Origin: Haemophilus parainfluenzae
GTDB taxonomy: Bacteria; Pseudomonadota; Gammaproteobacteria; Enterobacterales; Pasteurellaceae
Direction: 5' to 3'
Assembly: GCF_003252755.1 (NCBI RefSeq)
Contig: NZ_QEPT01000006.1
Location: forward strand, 1 to 64,000
Length of the DNA stretch: 64,000 nt
Under the pieces are notes generated by a model. That model did not search any database. It was not told the DNA's origin and worked only from the letters and a program-made list of their open reading frames with translations. Below are positions 45,961 to 55,631 of the stretch, piece after piece; positions within the stretch are counted from its first letter, which is position 1; each line of letters opens with the position of its first letter. A program made the position numbers and the translations under genes.

Positions 45961-47691
45961 CTATTTCAATGGTGAATTTTTACGTTCGATACCGTAGCGT
46001 TCAATCTCTTTATAATCTACGGTTTTCGCTTTGCGTTTACGCACATCCACCACGGTGACACGGTCGGTACAAGAATAGCAAGGGTCAAGACTACCAATAA
46101 TAAGTGGTGCATCAGACACTGTATTGCCACGCAACATATAGCGTAAGGTTGGCCAGTTAGCATAAGTGGCAGCACGACAACGCCAACGGAAAAGTTTTTG
46201 GTTGTCACCTAGCATTGACCAGTGAATATCTTCGCCACGTGGTGCCTCAGTAATCCCTAAAGCAAAACGTCCAGGGGTATAATTGAAACCTTCTTTTAAG
46301 ATTTCGCCACTTGGCAAATTATCCACCATGTAATCGATGATATTCATGGATTCAAACACTTCATTAATCCGCACTTTCACACGAGATAACACGTCACCAT
46401 TTGCTTCAGTGAAGAGATTGAAAGGTATATCGCCATAACCAGAGAATGGATGTACTTTACGTACATCACGCGCAAAGCCAGAACCACGAATCATTGGACC
46501 AACCGGGCTGAAGTCACGAGCGATATCTTTTGCCAAGACACCGACACCCACCGTACGTTGTTCCATATTCGGTGTATTCAATAAAATATCGGTTAAGGTT
46601 TTGAGTTCTTCACGCATTTCACCGATAAGTTTGATACATTGCTCACGTTGATGTTTCAACATATCACGACGCACACCACCGATAAGGTTAATACCATAGG
46701 TTTTACGTGCACCGGTTAACACTTCTGCCAAGGTCATGGATTTTTCACGAACGCGGAAGAATTGCATAAAGCCAGTATCAAAGCCGGTAAAGTGGCTAGA
46801 TAGACCTAAGTTTAATAAGTGACTATGTAAACGTTCTACTTCTAATAAAATCGCACGGATCCATTCAGCGCGTTTTGGAATTTGAATTCCTAAAGCACTT
46901 TCGACGGAATTAGCGTAGGCCACACTGTGGGTAAAACCACAAATCCCGCACACACGGTCAGCCAGGAAGTTAACTTGGTCGTAATCCATACGGGTTTCTG
47001 CCAATTTTTCCATACCACGGTGCACATAGAACAAGCGATAGTCCGCATCAATGATATCTTCCCCATCCACGAACAAACGGAAGTGTCCTGGTTCATCGGA
47101 AGTAATATGTAACGGGCCAAGTGGAACGATACGTGCTTCGCCTTTTTCGTTAATAAATTCGTATGTTTCTGTTGCAGTTGTCGGATCGGGACGTAAACGG
47201 TAATCCATTGAGTCTTTACGTAATGGATAAAGATCATCCGGCCAATCATCTGGCAACACTAAGCGGCGTTGGTCTGGTAAACCGACGGCTTTCAAACCAT
47301 ACATATCGAATAATTCACGTTCGCCCCAAACCGCCGCTTTGACTTTTGGTGTCACAGACGGAAATTCTAAGCTCACAGGATCAACTAAGGCTTTAATAGT
47401 GATAAAAGTTTTCACTTCCCCCTCCATGGAAAGCACGTAGTACACTGCATAGTTGCCATGAATTGAACGCTCATCATTCCCGAACACCAAAGGTAACCAA
47501 CCTTCATGTTGATAATAAAGGTATTCAACAACATCAGGTAACATATTAGTTTTAATGGTAAGGGTAACCTGATTTGGTGTTGACCACTCCTCATCCAAAA
47601 TGGTATTTGGAAATTTTGCATTGACTGCTTCAATGTAATTTTTGCCAATCATTTTGGCTGGATCGACTGATGTATTTTTAGTTAATTCCAT
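45961..47691 (-). CDS. hyfG: Hydrogenase-4 large (catalytic) subunit HyfG
   Basis: NiFe catalytic subunit of 576 aa, made of an N-terminal NuoC-like domain (about 1-170) and a NuoD-like domain. Nickel ligands are C248 and C251 in RVCGICGF, and C538 and C541 in DPCYSCTDR. After R544 come 32 residues ending NSPLK, the tail that the HycI protease should remove after nickel insertion. Matches HycE/HyfG closely. In-frame ATG follows a CCTCC-complement ribosome site. Confidence 0.96.
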   Translation of the reverse strand: MELTKNTSVDPAKMIGKNYIEAVNAKFPNTILDEEWSTPNQVTLTIKTNMLPDVVEYLYYQHEGWLPLVFGNDERSIHGNYAVYYVLSMEGEVKTFITIKALVDPVSLEFPSVTPKVKAAVWGERELFDMYGLKAVGLPDQRRLVLPDDWPDDLYPLRKDSMDYRLRPDPTTATETYEFINEKGEARIVPLGPLHITSDEPGHFRLFVDGEDIIDADYRLFYVHRGMEKLAETRMDYDQVNFLADRVCGICGFTHSVAYANSVESALGIQIPKRAEWIRAILLEVERLHSHLLNLGLSSHFTGFDTGFMQFFRVREKSMTLAEVLTGARKTYGINLIGGVRRDMLKHQREQCIKLIGEMREELKTLTDILLNTPNMEQRTVGVGVLAKDIARDFSPVGPMIRGSGFARDVRKVHPFSGYGDIPFNLFTEANGDVLSRVKVRINEVFESMNIIDYMVDNLPSGEILKEGFNYTPGRFALGITEAPRGEDIHWSMLGDNQKLFRWRCRAATYANWPTLRYMLRGNTVSDAPLIIGSLDPCYSCTDRVTVVDVRKRKAKTVDYKEIERYGIERKNSPLK

Positions 47692-47710
47692 ATATTTATC
47701 CTCCTGTCGA

Positions 47711-49249
47711 TCATTGCGCTAAACTTTGCCAAGGTAAAACTAACATTTCACCAAAGGACACTTGTTCAGATCCGAGTACAATTCCGACTGCACTTTTTAA
47801 TAACTGCAAAATTGGTTCGGCAATATGAATACCCATAATAAACATGAATAACAATAAAATTGCCATCGCCACGAGTGAAACTTTGTTCACATCCCCCACT
47901 TCAACATTATCCGGTTGTTTACCTAATACGGTTTTTAATACCATTAAAGACAATCCAGCTAACACGATAGTAAGTAAAATTAAACAGAATACCATTAACC
48001 AAGTTTTACCTGCGTAAATACCCGCAACAGCAATACTGAATTCACTGACGAATACGTTAAATGGTGGAATACCACCTAGTGATAATGCACCACCGGCAAA
48101 TAATACCGCTGTCATGGGTGCCACACGCCATAAACCACGTACTTGGTTCATATCACGGGTTTTGTATTTCAATAAAATGTTACCAGAAGCACAGAACAGC
48201 AAGGTTTTCGCTAAGCTATGGTTAATGGTATGTAATAACCCAGCAAATACACCTATTGGGCCACCTAAACCAAAAGCGAAGCTGATTAAACCCATGTTTT
48301 CAATACTGGAGTATGCCAATAAGCGTTTGATGTCGAATTGAACGATAATAAACAACGCCGCGACTAATACAGAAAGTAAACCAAATACTAACAACAAGGT
48401 TTGAGGGTATGTAGAACCAACTGCTTTAGAAACTAAGATGTAATAACGCAATACCACCAACATGGCACAGTTCAATAATACCGCTGATAAAATCGCACTC
48501 ACAGGACTTGGAGCCTCACTGTGTGCATCAGATAACCAAGTATGCATTGGAAATAGACCGCACTTAGTACCAAACCCAACCAAAATAAAGGCAAAAGCAA
48601 GATACATGAGCATTGGATTTAAACCTGCTGCCTGTTGATTGATTTCTGTCCAGAAAATAGCTTGGCTTGGATCAGCTAAAAGATTTGTTCCATTAGAGAA
48701 CGTTAAAATTGTGCCATACAATCCAAACGCCACCCCAACTGAACAAATAATGATGTATTTCCATGCAGCCTCAAGAGAAGTTTTGTGTTTGTATGTACCG
48801 ACCAAGAATGCTGAACTTAATGTGGTTGCTTCAATGGCTGCCCACATCAAAATCACATTATTGGTGATCACAGAAATGATCATGGTGAAGAAAAACAAAT
48901 GCAAAAAGCCGTAATAATTGCAGTATGTTTTCAAATCAAGATGCCCTTCGCGATATTCAGTACTAATGTAACCGATAGAATAAATACCGGCTAACGTTCC
49001 GACAATAGCGATAAGACCTAAGAAAATAGCAGATAGACTGTCGATGTAAACCCAGTTATTTAATGCACGGATTTCCCCCTGAGTTAGCACGCCATTAATA
49101 ATTTGTAAGGCAAATGCTAACATCAAAATCAAACCTGTAACATGAAGAGCGGTACAAATTGTCCGTGCTTTTGTCACGCCACAAGCGAAACAGGCAAGTG
49201 ATATTGCTAAAGGTGCGATTAATAACGCGATTATCCATTGTTCATACAT
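47711..49249 (-). CDS. hyfF: Hydrogenase-4 membrane subunit HyfF (MrpD/NuoN-like)
   Basis: Antiporter-like membrane subunit of 512 aa with about 14 helices. Polar residues of proton-channel subunits are seen in AAIEATTLSSAFLVG, GLFPMHTWLSDAHSEAPSPVSAILSA and KRLLAYSSIENMG, all on MrpD-family helices. One of three such subunits here (with HyfB and HyfD), which distinguishes Hyd-4 from the smaller Hyd-3 complex. Confidence 0.93.
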   Translation of the reverse strand: MYEQWIIALLIAPLAISLACFACGVTKARTICTALHVTGLILMLAFALQIINGVLTQGEIRALNNWVYIDSLSAIFLGLIAIVGTLAGIYSIGYISTEYREGHLDLKTYCNYYGFLHLFFFTMIISVITNNVILMWAAIEATTLSSAFLVGTYKHKTSLEAAWKYIIICSVGVAFGLYGTILTFSNGTNLLADPSQAIFWTEINQQAAGLNPMLMYLAFAFILVGFGTKCGLFPMHTWLSDAHSEAPSPVSAILSAVLLNCAMLVVLRYYILVSKAVGSTYPQTLLLVFGLLSVLVAALFIIVQFDIKRLLAYSSIENMGLISFAFGLGGPIGVFAGLLHTINHSLAKTLLFCASGNILLKYKTRDMNQVRGLWRVAPMTAVLFAGGALSLGGIPPFNVFVSEFSIAVAGIYAGKTWLMVFCLILLTIVLAGLSLMVLKTVLGKQPDNVEVGDVNKVSLVAMAILLLFMFIMGIHIAEPILQLLKSAVGIVLGSEQVSFGEMLVLPWQSLAQ

Positions 49250-49253
49250 AGCG

Positions 49254-49892
49254 TTACCCCTTCAAACTCATAAGTTGTTTGGCATCTAATGAATGGAATG
49301 TACGGTAAATTTTGTTCACCAACACCACCATTATGATGACGGCAAAGATAGCATCTGTGGCAATTCCGATTTCCACTAACTCAGGTGCTTTGTTTGCCAA
49401 TAAGGCTAATGTGAGATGAGAACCGTTTTCCATCAAACAATAACCGAACACTTGTTTCACGATATTGCGTTGGCTGACGATGCACACCAAACCTAACAAG
49501 AAGTGACTTAATGACACGGACAGCGCCGGTTTAAGATGTGCAACCAACGGCAAATCGATTGGGATGACTACAAAATAGCACAATGTCACTATCACTGCTG
49601 TGATCGGGATCAACCAAGCGACATTAATTCCGACAGGTGTTTGATTCTCGTCAATTTTTTTCATGGCATAGACTAAAATCATCGGTACTAAAATCACTTT
49701 GGTAATAAATGCACTGATTGACCACATATAAAGTTCATGGGCTTGCATTTCATAGGCAAGATATACAAACAGCAATACCAATACCAAAGATTGCAAGCTA
49801 TAAAATAACGCAGCTTTTTTGGCGGTTCGCACCATAATTACGCAAAGAGAGGTAATAATGAGTAAACACGCAAGACCATTTATCATTAACAT
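49254..49892 (-). CDS. hyfE: Hydrogenase-4 membrane subunit HyfE
   Basis: Membrane protein of 212 aa with about six to seven helices. The C-terminal part resembles NuoK (FGYCLMENGSHLTLALLANKAPELVEIGI), as known for HyfE. AAGGAGG lies before the start. Present only in Hyd-4 type complexes, not Hyd-3. Confidence 0.9.
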   Translation of the reverse strand: MLMINGLACLLIITSLCVIMVRTAKKAALFYSLQSLVLVLLFVYLAYEMQAHELYMWSISAFITKVILVPMILVYAMKKIDENQTPVGINVAWLIPITAVIVTLCYFVVIPIDLPLVAHLKPALSVSLSHFLLGLVCIVSQRNIVKQVFGYCLMENGSHLTLALLANKAPELVEIGIATDAIFAVIIMVVLVNKIYRTFHSLDAKQLMSLKG

Positions 49893-49907
49893 AGATTCCT
49901 CCTTAAC

Positions 49908-51353
49908 CTAACCGGCCAAACCCAGCCAATATGCGACAATAAAACTGGAGCAGACGGACATCACCATGAGAACGACTAATACAACGCTCATTGAAAGTGT
50001 TATCGGTTGTGCTTTGGCTACCGCTTCCGACGGTTTACCGATCACACATTGTCCGAATTTATACAACAACCACACGAATGTCGCGGTAGATTCAATTAAA
50101 GCAAGTACCATCAACCAAGTGATCCAGCCATATTCATGGCCTAATTCAAACCCGGCAGCGAATAACGGATATTTACTGAAGAATCCGTTAAACGGTGGCA
50201 CCCCAGCAATAGCTAAAGCCGCAACACCGAATCCTGCACCAACCACTGGCATGGTACGCATAATACCTTGTAACAATGGCATAGAGCGGGTTCCGGTGGC
50301 ATAACTTAACGAACCGGCAACCAAGAAGAACAAACTCTTCGCGAAAGCATGGTTGAAGATGTAGCTAATCGCTGCCACAAAGGCCAATTTAGAGCCTAAT
50401 GCAGCAAGAGAAATCCCAATGAAAATATAAGAAAGTTGGGTAATGGTTGAATACGCCAATAAACGTTTTAAATCTGTTTGTGGCAAGTACATCAAGAAAC
50501 CGTAAATTAAGGTAATCATCGCCATGATGATGCCCACCTCACCCACAATATGTGGAATATCACCGGCGGACATAACAGAACGAGCGAAAATATATACCCC
50601 AACTTTCACCATAGACGCAGCGTGCAAATACGCACTCACCGGTGTTGGTGCTTCCATCGCATTAGGCAACCAAATTTGCATTGGTAATTGTGCTGATTTA
50701 CCCCACGCAGCAAACATCACACCGAATAACACGATGGTTTTCGCACTCGGATCTAAATGTTCTAACGCAGTGATAGAGAAAGTACCTGATTGGCTGAATA
50801 AATAGGCTGCGGCAATATATAACCCAATTGCCCCCACGTGGGTGATAATCAAGGCTTTCATTGCGGCTGCTTGAGCTTTTGGTGTTTGGTAATAACTGAT
50901 TAATGCCCAAGAACATCCCCCAGTAATTTCGAAGAACAATAATTGTCCTGCTAAAGTTGAGGAATACACCAAGCCCGCCATGGCACCGATAAAGATGAGC
51001 AAGAATGCATAAAAACGTGGTAACCCATTATGTGGGTGTTCACGGTTTTTATCGGTTAAGTAACCACAAGAATATAAGCAGATTAAGAAACCTAAGGCCA
51101 CAACGGCAAAGGCAATTAATGTACTGACTGCATCAAGCGTTACACCAAAGATCGCGGTTTTATCAAAAGCGACGATGTCATAAGTGACGCTTTGATGACC
51201 ATCGGCAAACCATTGTCCTGCGACTAACAAGGTGCCCAGCGTAGTAAGCGCAGCAAATACTGTGGCAATTTGAGCAAAATGTTTTTTGTTCAAACCGACA
51301 ATAAACGCTCCTACGAAAGGTAAAATGATTGTAATCAGAGCTAAACGTTCCAT
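49908..51353 (-). CDS. hyfD: Hydrogenase-4 membrane subunit HyfD (NuoL/M-like)
   Basis: Antiporter-like subunit of 481 aa, about 14 helices. Key segments are FFEITGGCSWALISYYQ, SAQLPMQIWLPNAMEAPTPVSAYLHAASMVK and KRLLAYSTITQLSYI. A proton-pumping role is inferred from complex I relatives and is unproven for hydrogenase-4. Confidence 0.93.
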   Translation of the reverse strand: MERLALITIILPFVGAFIVGLNKKHFAQIATVFAALTTLGTLLVAGQWFADGHQSVTYDIVAFDKTAIFGVTLDAVSTLIAFAVVALGFLICLYSCGYLTDKNREHPHNGLPRFYAFLLIFIGAMAGLVYSSTLAGQLLFFEITGGCSWALISYYQTPKAQAAAMKALIITHVGAIGLYIAAAYLFSQSGTFSITALEHLDPSAKTIVLFGVMFAAWGKSAQLPMQIWLPNAMEAPTPVSAYLHAASMVKVGVYIFARSVMSAGDIPHIVGEVGIIMAMITLIYGFLMYLPQTDLKRLLAYSTITQLSYIFIGISLAALGSKLAFVAAISYIFNHAFAKSLFFLVAGSLSYATGTRSMPLLQGIMRTMPVVGAGFGVAALAIAGVPPFNGFFSKYPLFAAGFELGHEYGWITWLMVLALIESTATFVWLLYKFGQCVIGKPSEAVAKAQPITLSMSVVLVVLMVMSVCSSFIVAYWLGLAG

Positions 51354-51364
51354 ATTTGTCCTCC

Positions 51365-52333
51365 TTACAACCCAGTGAAGTAAAATACAAACGCCAACAC
51401 AGAAATGCCGAAGCCGACCACGGTTAAACGTCCTGTTAACATAAAGCGGGTACGAGAAAGTGTGTTTTCAAAGACACAAGCCAATACGAACACCACTAAT
51501 AATTTCACGAAGAATAAAATACCACCTAAAATGACCGCACTTAAGCTCATCTCTGTCGGGATACCGAAAGGAAGCAACACGCTCACAAAGATAGAGGCTA
51601 CAACCATAGATTTTAAACTTAAGCCGATTTTTAATAAGGCGAGTGCTGGACCAGAATATTCAGTCAATGGACCTTCTTGTAATTCTTGTTCTGCTTCTGC
51701 CAAATCAAATGGAATTTTACCCATTTCAATAAATACGGCGAAGAATGCTGCAGCGATAGCAATCACTGTCGCAATTGGATATTGCCAAGTGTTTTCGGAA
51801 AGCGCATTACCGATAACCGCAAAATTGGTTGAACCGGCAATTAACGCAATGACAAGGAATGCCAACATGAGAATTGGCTCTACCAAGACTCCTAATGTGA
51901 CTTCACGACTTGCCCCTAAACTTGAGAATGTGCTGTTTGAATCCAAACCCGCAATTGAAAAGAAGAAACGGAACAAGGCGAATAAGTAAATCACGGTGAT
52001 TAAATCACTGCCAGCGCCAAATGGTGCAACACGAGTAAATAAAGGCAAACTCATGGCGACTACCATCACGGTACTAATTAGCACATAAGGCATCACTTTA
52101 GAAACCCAACCCGCATTGTCAGGCCAAATGTTTTGACGTTTCATTAATTTCGCAATATCGCGATAATCTTGTAACACGCCAGGACCGCGACGAGATTGAA
52201 TACGCGCACGGATCATACGTGAAATACCGGAAAATAACGGTGCAAGGACAAGCAAAATCAAGGCTTGCACGATGGCAAAAACAAACATTCCGGCAGATGT
52301 TGCAATTTCTGAAGGTAACGTAATCATTTTCAA
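51365..52333 (-). CDS. hyfC: Hydrogenase-4 membrane subunit HyfC (NuoH-like)
   Basis: Membrane anchor of 322 aa, eight or so helices, related to NuoH/HycD. Conserved loops RIQSRRGPGVLQDYRDIAKLMKRQNIWP and FFAVFIEMGKIPFDLAEAEQELQEGPLTEYSG form the quinone-site-like region that meets the soluble arm. Confidence 0.94.
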   Translation of the reverse strand: MKMITLPSEIATSAGMFVFAIVQALILLVLAPLFSGISRMIRARIQSRRGPGVLQDYRDIAKLMKRQNIWPDNAGWVSKVMPYVLISTVMVVAMSLPLFTRVAPFGAGSDLITVIYLFALFRFFFSIAGLDSNSTFSSLGASREVTLGVLVEPILMLAFLVIALIAGSTNFAVIGNALSENTWQYPIATVIAIAAAFFAVFIEMGKIPFDLAEAEQELQEGPLTEYSGPALALLKIGLSLKSMVVASIFVSVLLPFGIPTEMSLSAVILGGILFFVKLLVVFVLACVFENTLSRTRFMLTGRLTVVGFGISVLAFVFYFTGL

Positions 52334-52337
52334 CCTC

Positions 52338-54359
52338 CTACATCAACGCAATGGAAAGTAGTATTGCCACCAAGGCAATCACGAAGTACACGCAGTACAC
52401 ACGGAAGTCACCTTGTTGCAACCATTGGATTTTTGTTCCTAACCACGGAATAAAACGAGCGATAGGCATCGTCATTTTTTCTTCCCAGAAAGGTTCAGCT
52501 TTTGTTGCGCCTTTAATTACCGCTTGGATGCCTTTATCTCCTAAAGGTGCAGGATCCAACACTTCACGCAAGGTATAAAGTGATTTGAAAATCGTACGTA
52601 ACGGACGAGTGAAACTACCTGCAGAGGCAGCCATATCTTGTTCATAAGCATAACCACAAGCCCATGGATTGCCTTTTGCACGATCGGATAAACGTTGATT
52701 TTTGGTGAACGCATAGAAACTAAATGGCAAGAAGAAAAATGCCAATAACATGATAGTCACCATTGGTGTTGAAAGTGTAGTATGTGGTTCAGCTTGTGCA
52801 ACCACTACTCCATTTTGAGCCAACATGAACGGTTCGCTATGAGCAAGTGCGGTCGAAATTTTCGCAATTATTGGGGTTACCACAGATGCACCCACACCTA
52901 ACAACACACAACATAAGGCCAACACTGCCATGGCAATCACCATTGGTTTTGGTACTTCGCGTGCATTAGCTGCTTTTTCACTACGTGGTGCACCACCGAA
53001 GCTGATACCGTACACTTTCACGAAACAAAGAGCCGCTAACGCACCTGTTAATGCCAACATAATGATGGCAATTGGACCGGCAAGTTTTAATACGAAAACA
53101 TCACTTTGGCTTAAGGTGAATAAAGATTGATAAGTAAACCATTCACTGACAAAACCGTTAAACGGTGGCAATGCAGAGATCGCCATGGTACCAATTAAAA
53201 AACAGAATGCAGTGTAAGGCATAAGTTTGCCTAAGCCGCCCATTAAGTCCATGTCTTTAGTATGCAAGCGATACATTACTGAACCTGCACCTAAGAATAA
53301 CAAGCCTTTGAATACAGCATGGTTAAGTAAGTGATATAAACCACCAAGTAATCCCACGGTTGCCAACACTGGATGATGTGTCGCGATACCAATCATACCG
53401 ACGCCCACACCCATCATAATGATACCGATATTTTCTACTGTGTGATAAGCCAAGAGTTTTTTGATGTCATGTTCTGCCAAGGCATAAAGAACGCCAAGTA
53501 CGGAAGATACCGCACCGAAACCGAGTACGATAACGCCATACCAAACATTGGTAGAACCGAGAAGATCGACACCGACTTTAATGATCCCGAAGATACCGAT
53601 TTTAACCATCACACCAGACATCATCGCTGATGCATGAGAAGGTGCAGCCGGGTGAGCTTTCGGTAACCAGCTGTGTAATGGAATCATCCCCGCTTTGGCA
53701 CCAAAACCTAAAAATGCCAAAATAAAGGCAGTAAAGGCAAGCGGTGCCGGTAAAGTGGTTTGACGGAATGCGCTAAATTCAAAACTACCGGCATAGCAGT
53801 AGAAAATGAAGAAGGCGATCATAATTAATACCGAACCGGCATGTGCAATAAAGAAATAAAGCAAGCCTGCATTTACAGCATTGTCATCTTGTTCGGTAAG
53901 GACTAAGAAATAAGATGCCAATGACATCATTTCAAAGAATACAAGGAAGTAGAACGCATTATCGCTGGTAACTAACGCAACCATGGAAGCGATAAATAAA
54001 TTCATAAAGAACCCCATAGAACCAGCGCCTTTACCTTTGTATTCTTTCACATAAGAGAAAGAATAAAGTGCGGTCACAATCACTAATAAAGAAATGACAC
54101 ACACCATAAACGCCGCCAATCCATCAATACGGATGGAAAATGAGGCAAATTCAAATGGGGTTTTAAAAACATCAACGACTGTGTCGCTGCTGATCAGAAC
54201 GGGGATGCAGGCAACAATACCTAACACTCCAGCAAGTACACCGGTCACGCCGGATATATTGATTGAAAGTTGTTCGTTTCGTCTCACTGCGAGCGAAATA
54301 AACGCACCTACGACATAAATCAACAGGGTCGTGATGAGTAAATTGATAGGTAAACTCAT
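52338..54359 (-). CDS. hyfB: Hydrogenase-4 membrane subunit HyfB (NuoL-like)
   Basis: Largest membrane subunit, 673 aa, about 16 helices, like HycC/HyfB. Motifs: FFEMMSLASYFLVL, AGMIPLHSWLPKAHPAAPSHASAMMSGVMVK and KKLLAYHTVENIG. A hydrophilic C-terminal segment (about 560-640) precedes a last helix. Gap of 37 nt to hyfA. Confidence 0.94.
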   Translation of the reverse strand: MSLPINLLITTLLIYVVGAFISLAVRRNEQLSINISGVTGVLAGVLGIVACIPVLISSDTVVDVFKTPFEFASFSIRIDGLAAFMVCVISLLVIVTALYSFSYVKEYKGKGAGSMGFFMNLFIASMVALVTSDNAFYFLVFFEMMSLASYFLVLTEQDDNAVNAGLLYFFIAHAGSVLIMIAFFIFYCYAGSFEFSAFRQTTLPAPLAFTAFILAFLGFGAKAGMIPLHSWLPKAHPAAPSHASAMMSGVMVKIGIFGIIKVGVDLLGSTNVWYGVIVLGFGAVSSVLGVLYALAEHDIKKLLAYHTVENIGIIMMGVGVGMIGIATHHPVLATVGLLGGLYHLLNHAVFKGLLFLGAGSVMYRLHTKDMDLMGGLGKLMPYTAFCFLIGTMAISALPPFNGFVSEWFTYQSLFTLSQSDVFVLKLAGPIAIIMLALTGALAALCFVKVYGISFGGAPRSEKAANAREVPKPMVIAMAVLALCCVLLGVGASVVTPIIAKISTALAHSEPFMLAQNGVVVAQAEPHTTLSTPMVTIMLLAFFFLPFSFYAFTKNQRLSDRAKGNPWACGYAYEQDMAASAGSFTRPLRTIFKSLYTLREVLDPAPLGDKGIQAVIKGATKAEPFWEEKMTMPIARFIPWLGTKIQWLQQGDFRVYCVYFVIALVAILLSIALM

Positions 54360-54396
54360 AATATCACTCCATTGATTACAAGTTAAAACACACTAA

Positions 54397-54996
54397 TTAT
54401 CTTGGAATAGCAGGCGAAGAAACCATTGCCATTTCACGTTTTCTTTCGTTAGCCTGCTTGATACTCTCATCACTAATAATAAATAATGTTTTGGTCGGAC
54501 AGGTTTGTACACAAGCCGGACCATCTTCACGGAAATAGCAAAGATCGCATTTCACCGCAATAGCTTTCACGCCAGGTTGCCATGCCAGCATATTGTGTAA
54601 ATCCGTATTATCTGGTGCAGTACGAATATCTCGTTTTACCGCATCAGTGAAGGAGAATCCTTCATAATAGGTTGGTGCGTCAATCGGTGCAGAACCATGT
54701 TGAGTAATTGCACCGAATGGGCAAGCAATACCACAAAGTTTACAACCGATACAGAGACTTTCGTTAAGTTGAATGGTGTCATTAATGTGTGTGATTGCGT
54801 GCACCGGGCACACGGTAGCACATGGTGAATCATCACAATGACGACAGAGAATTGGCACGGTTACATCATCATTACGCATGACTTGTAAGCGTGGAAAAGA
54901 TTGTAATCCGAAAGCTTTATGCACTTCGCTACAAGCGGCCATACAGGTGTTGCATCCAATGCAATCCTTCGGATCACCGATTACAAAACGATTCAT
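54397..54996 (-). CDS. hyfA: Hydrogenase-4 iron-sulfur subunit HyfA (HycB-like)
   Basis: Protein of 199 aa from the ATG at 54996, which follows AAGGAGG; the 5'-longer frame is rejected. Four [4Fe-4S] motifs of the HycB type are present: CIGCNTCMAACSEVHK, CRHCDDSPCATVCP, CIGCKLCGIACP and CDLCYFREDGPACVQTCP. It should carry electrons from FdhF to the hydrogenase arm. First gene of hyfABCDEFGHIJ-hycI. Confidence 0.94.
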   Translation of the reverse strand: MNRFVIGDPKDCIGCNTCMAACSEVHKAFGLQSFPRLQVMRNDDVTVPILCRHCDDSPCATVCPVHAITHINDTIQLNESLCIGCKLCGIACPFGAITQHGSAPIDAPTYYEGFSFTDAVKRDIRTAPDNTDLHNMLAWQPGVKAIAVKCDLCYFREDGPACVQTCPTKTLFIISDESIKQANERKREMAMVSSPAIPR

Positions 54997-55099
54997 ACAC
55001 TCCCCTCCTTGTATGTAAATAACGTTTTTTACAATAACCACTCTAGAAGTAAGGATACTCCTGTAAAAAAGTAAAGCTCAAGAACTAATTCGAAAATTT

Positions 55100-55113
55100 G
55101 TGATTAAGATCAA
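55100..55113 (-). promoter_or_regulatory. FNR/CRP-like site in the hyfA-hypC gap
   Basis: GTGATTAAGATCAA matches FNR TTGAT-N4-ATCAA at 9 of 10. TGTGA-N6-TCAAA also fits CRP at 9 of 10. On the minus strand a weak -10 (TTTACT, about 55070-55075) is placed roughly as expected for a class II site. The rest of this 346-nt gap shows no larger gene. No -24/-12 sigma-54 promoter was recognised. Confidence 0.5.
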
Positions 55114-55238
55114 AAGATTTTCATTGTTTTTCTATTACTGTGATACACCTGTTAAATAACAGTGAAACATAATAATTTTATGTTAAAAATGTGAACAGAT
55201 TTTAAACAAAAATGCAGTAGCCTTATTTAAGATATGGC

Positions 55239-55244
55239 TATACA
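55239..55244 (+). promoter_or_regulatory. Possible -10 of hypCF
   Basis: TATACA about 100 nt before hypC, without a good -35. An activator-dependent promoter is possible. Confidence 0.3.
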
Positions 55245-55284
55245 AATTTAGGTGGTTACATGATAAAATTTCACACGCGCAGTA

Positions 55285-55307
55285 CGTTTATTGAAACACA
55301 ATAAACG
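55285..55307 (+). other. Stem-loop in the hypC leader
   Basis: Perfect 8-bp stem CGTTTATT/AATAAACG with a 7-nt loop, 36 nt before hypC. It contains the stop codon of a 14-codon frame beginning at 55260 with a GGTGG ribosome-like site. Confidence 0.45.
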
Positions 55308-55342
55308 ATTCATCTCATAAACATTCTAACTAAGGACAGATT

Positions 55343-55618
55343 ATGTGTTTAGGTATTCCGGGACAGATCATTCAAGTAGCTGACAGCGCATTACAGCTTG
55401 CTGTAGTCGATGTCTGCGGAGTAAAAAGAGAAGTTAATATTTCATTAATTTGTCAGGATGACCCAAAACCTCTGGTTGGCAAATGGGTTCTCGTACATGT
55501 GGGTTTCGCCATGACGATTATTGATGAAGAAGAAGCCAAACAGACTCAAGAAGCCTTAATTTCGATGAGCCAACTAGAACACGAAGTCGGCGATTTTCTT
55601 GGCTTAAATCAAAAATAA
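55343..55618 (+). CDS. hypC: Hydrogenase maturation chaperone HypC (HybG family)
   Basis: Chaperone of 91 aa whose Cys2 (MCLGIPGQI) holds the iron of the nascent Fe(CN)2CO unit together with HypD and then docks it on the large subunit. The family core [15 protein letters not shown] and [13 protein letters not shown] are present. AAGGAC lies before the start. It is separated from hypABDE and paired with hypF (13-nt gap). Confidence 0.94.
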   Translation: MCLGIPGQIIQVADSALQLAVVDVCGVKREVNISLICQDDPKPLVGKWVLVHVGFAMTIIDEEEAKQTQEALISMSQLEHEVGDFLGLNQK

Positions 55619-55631
55619 ACAGGATTGCGTT

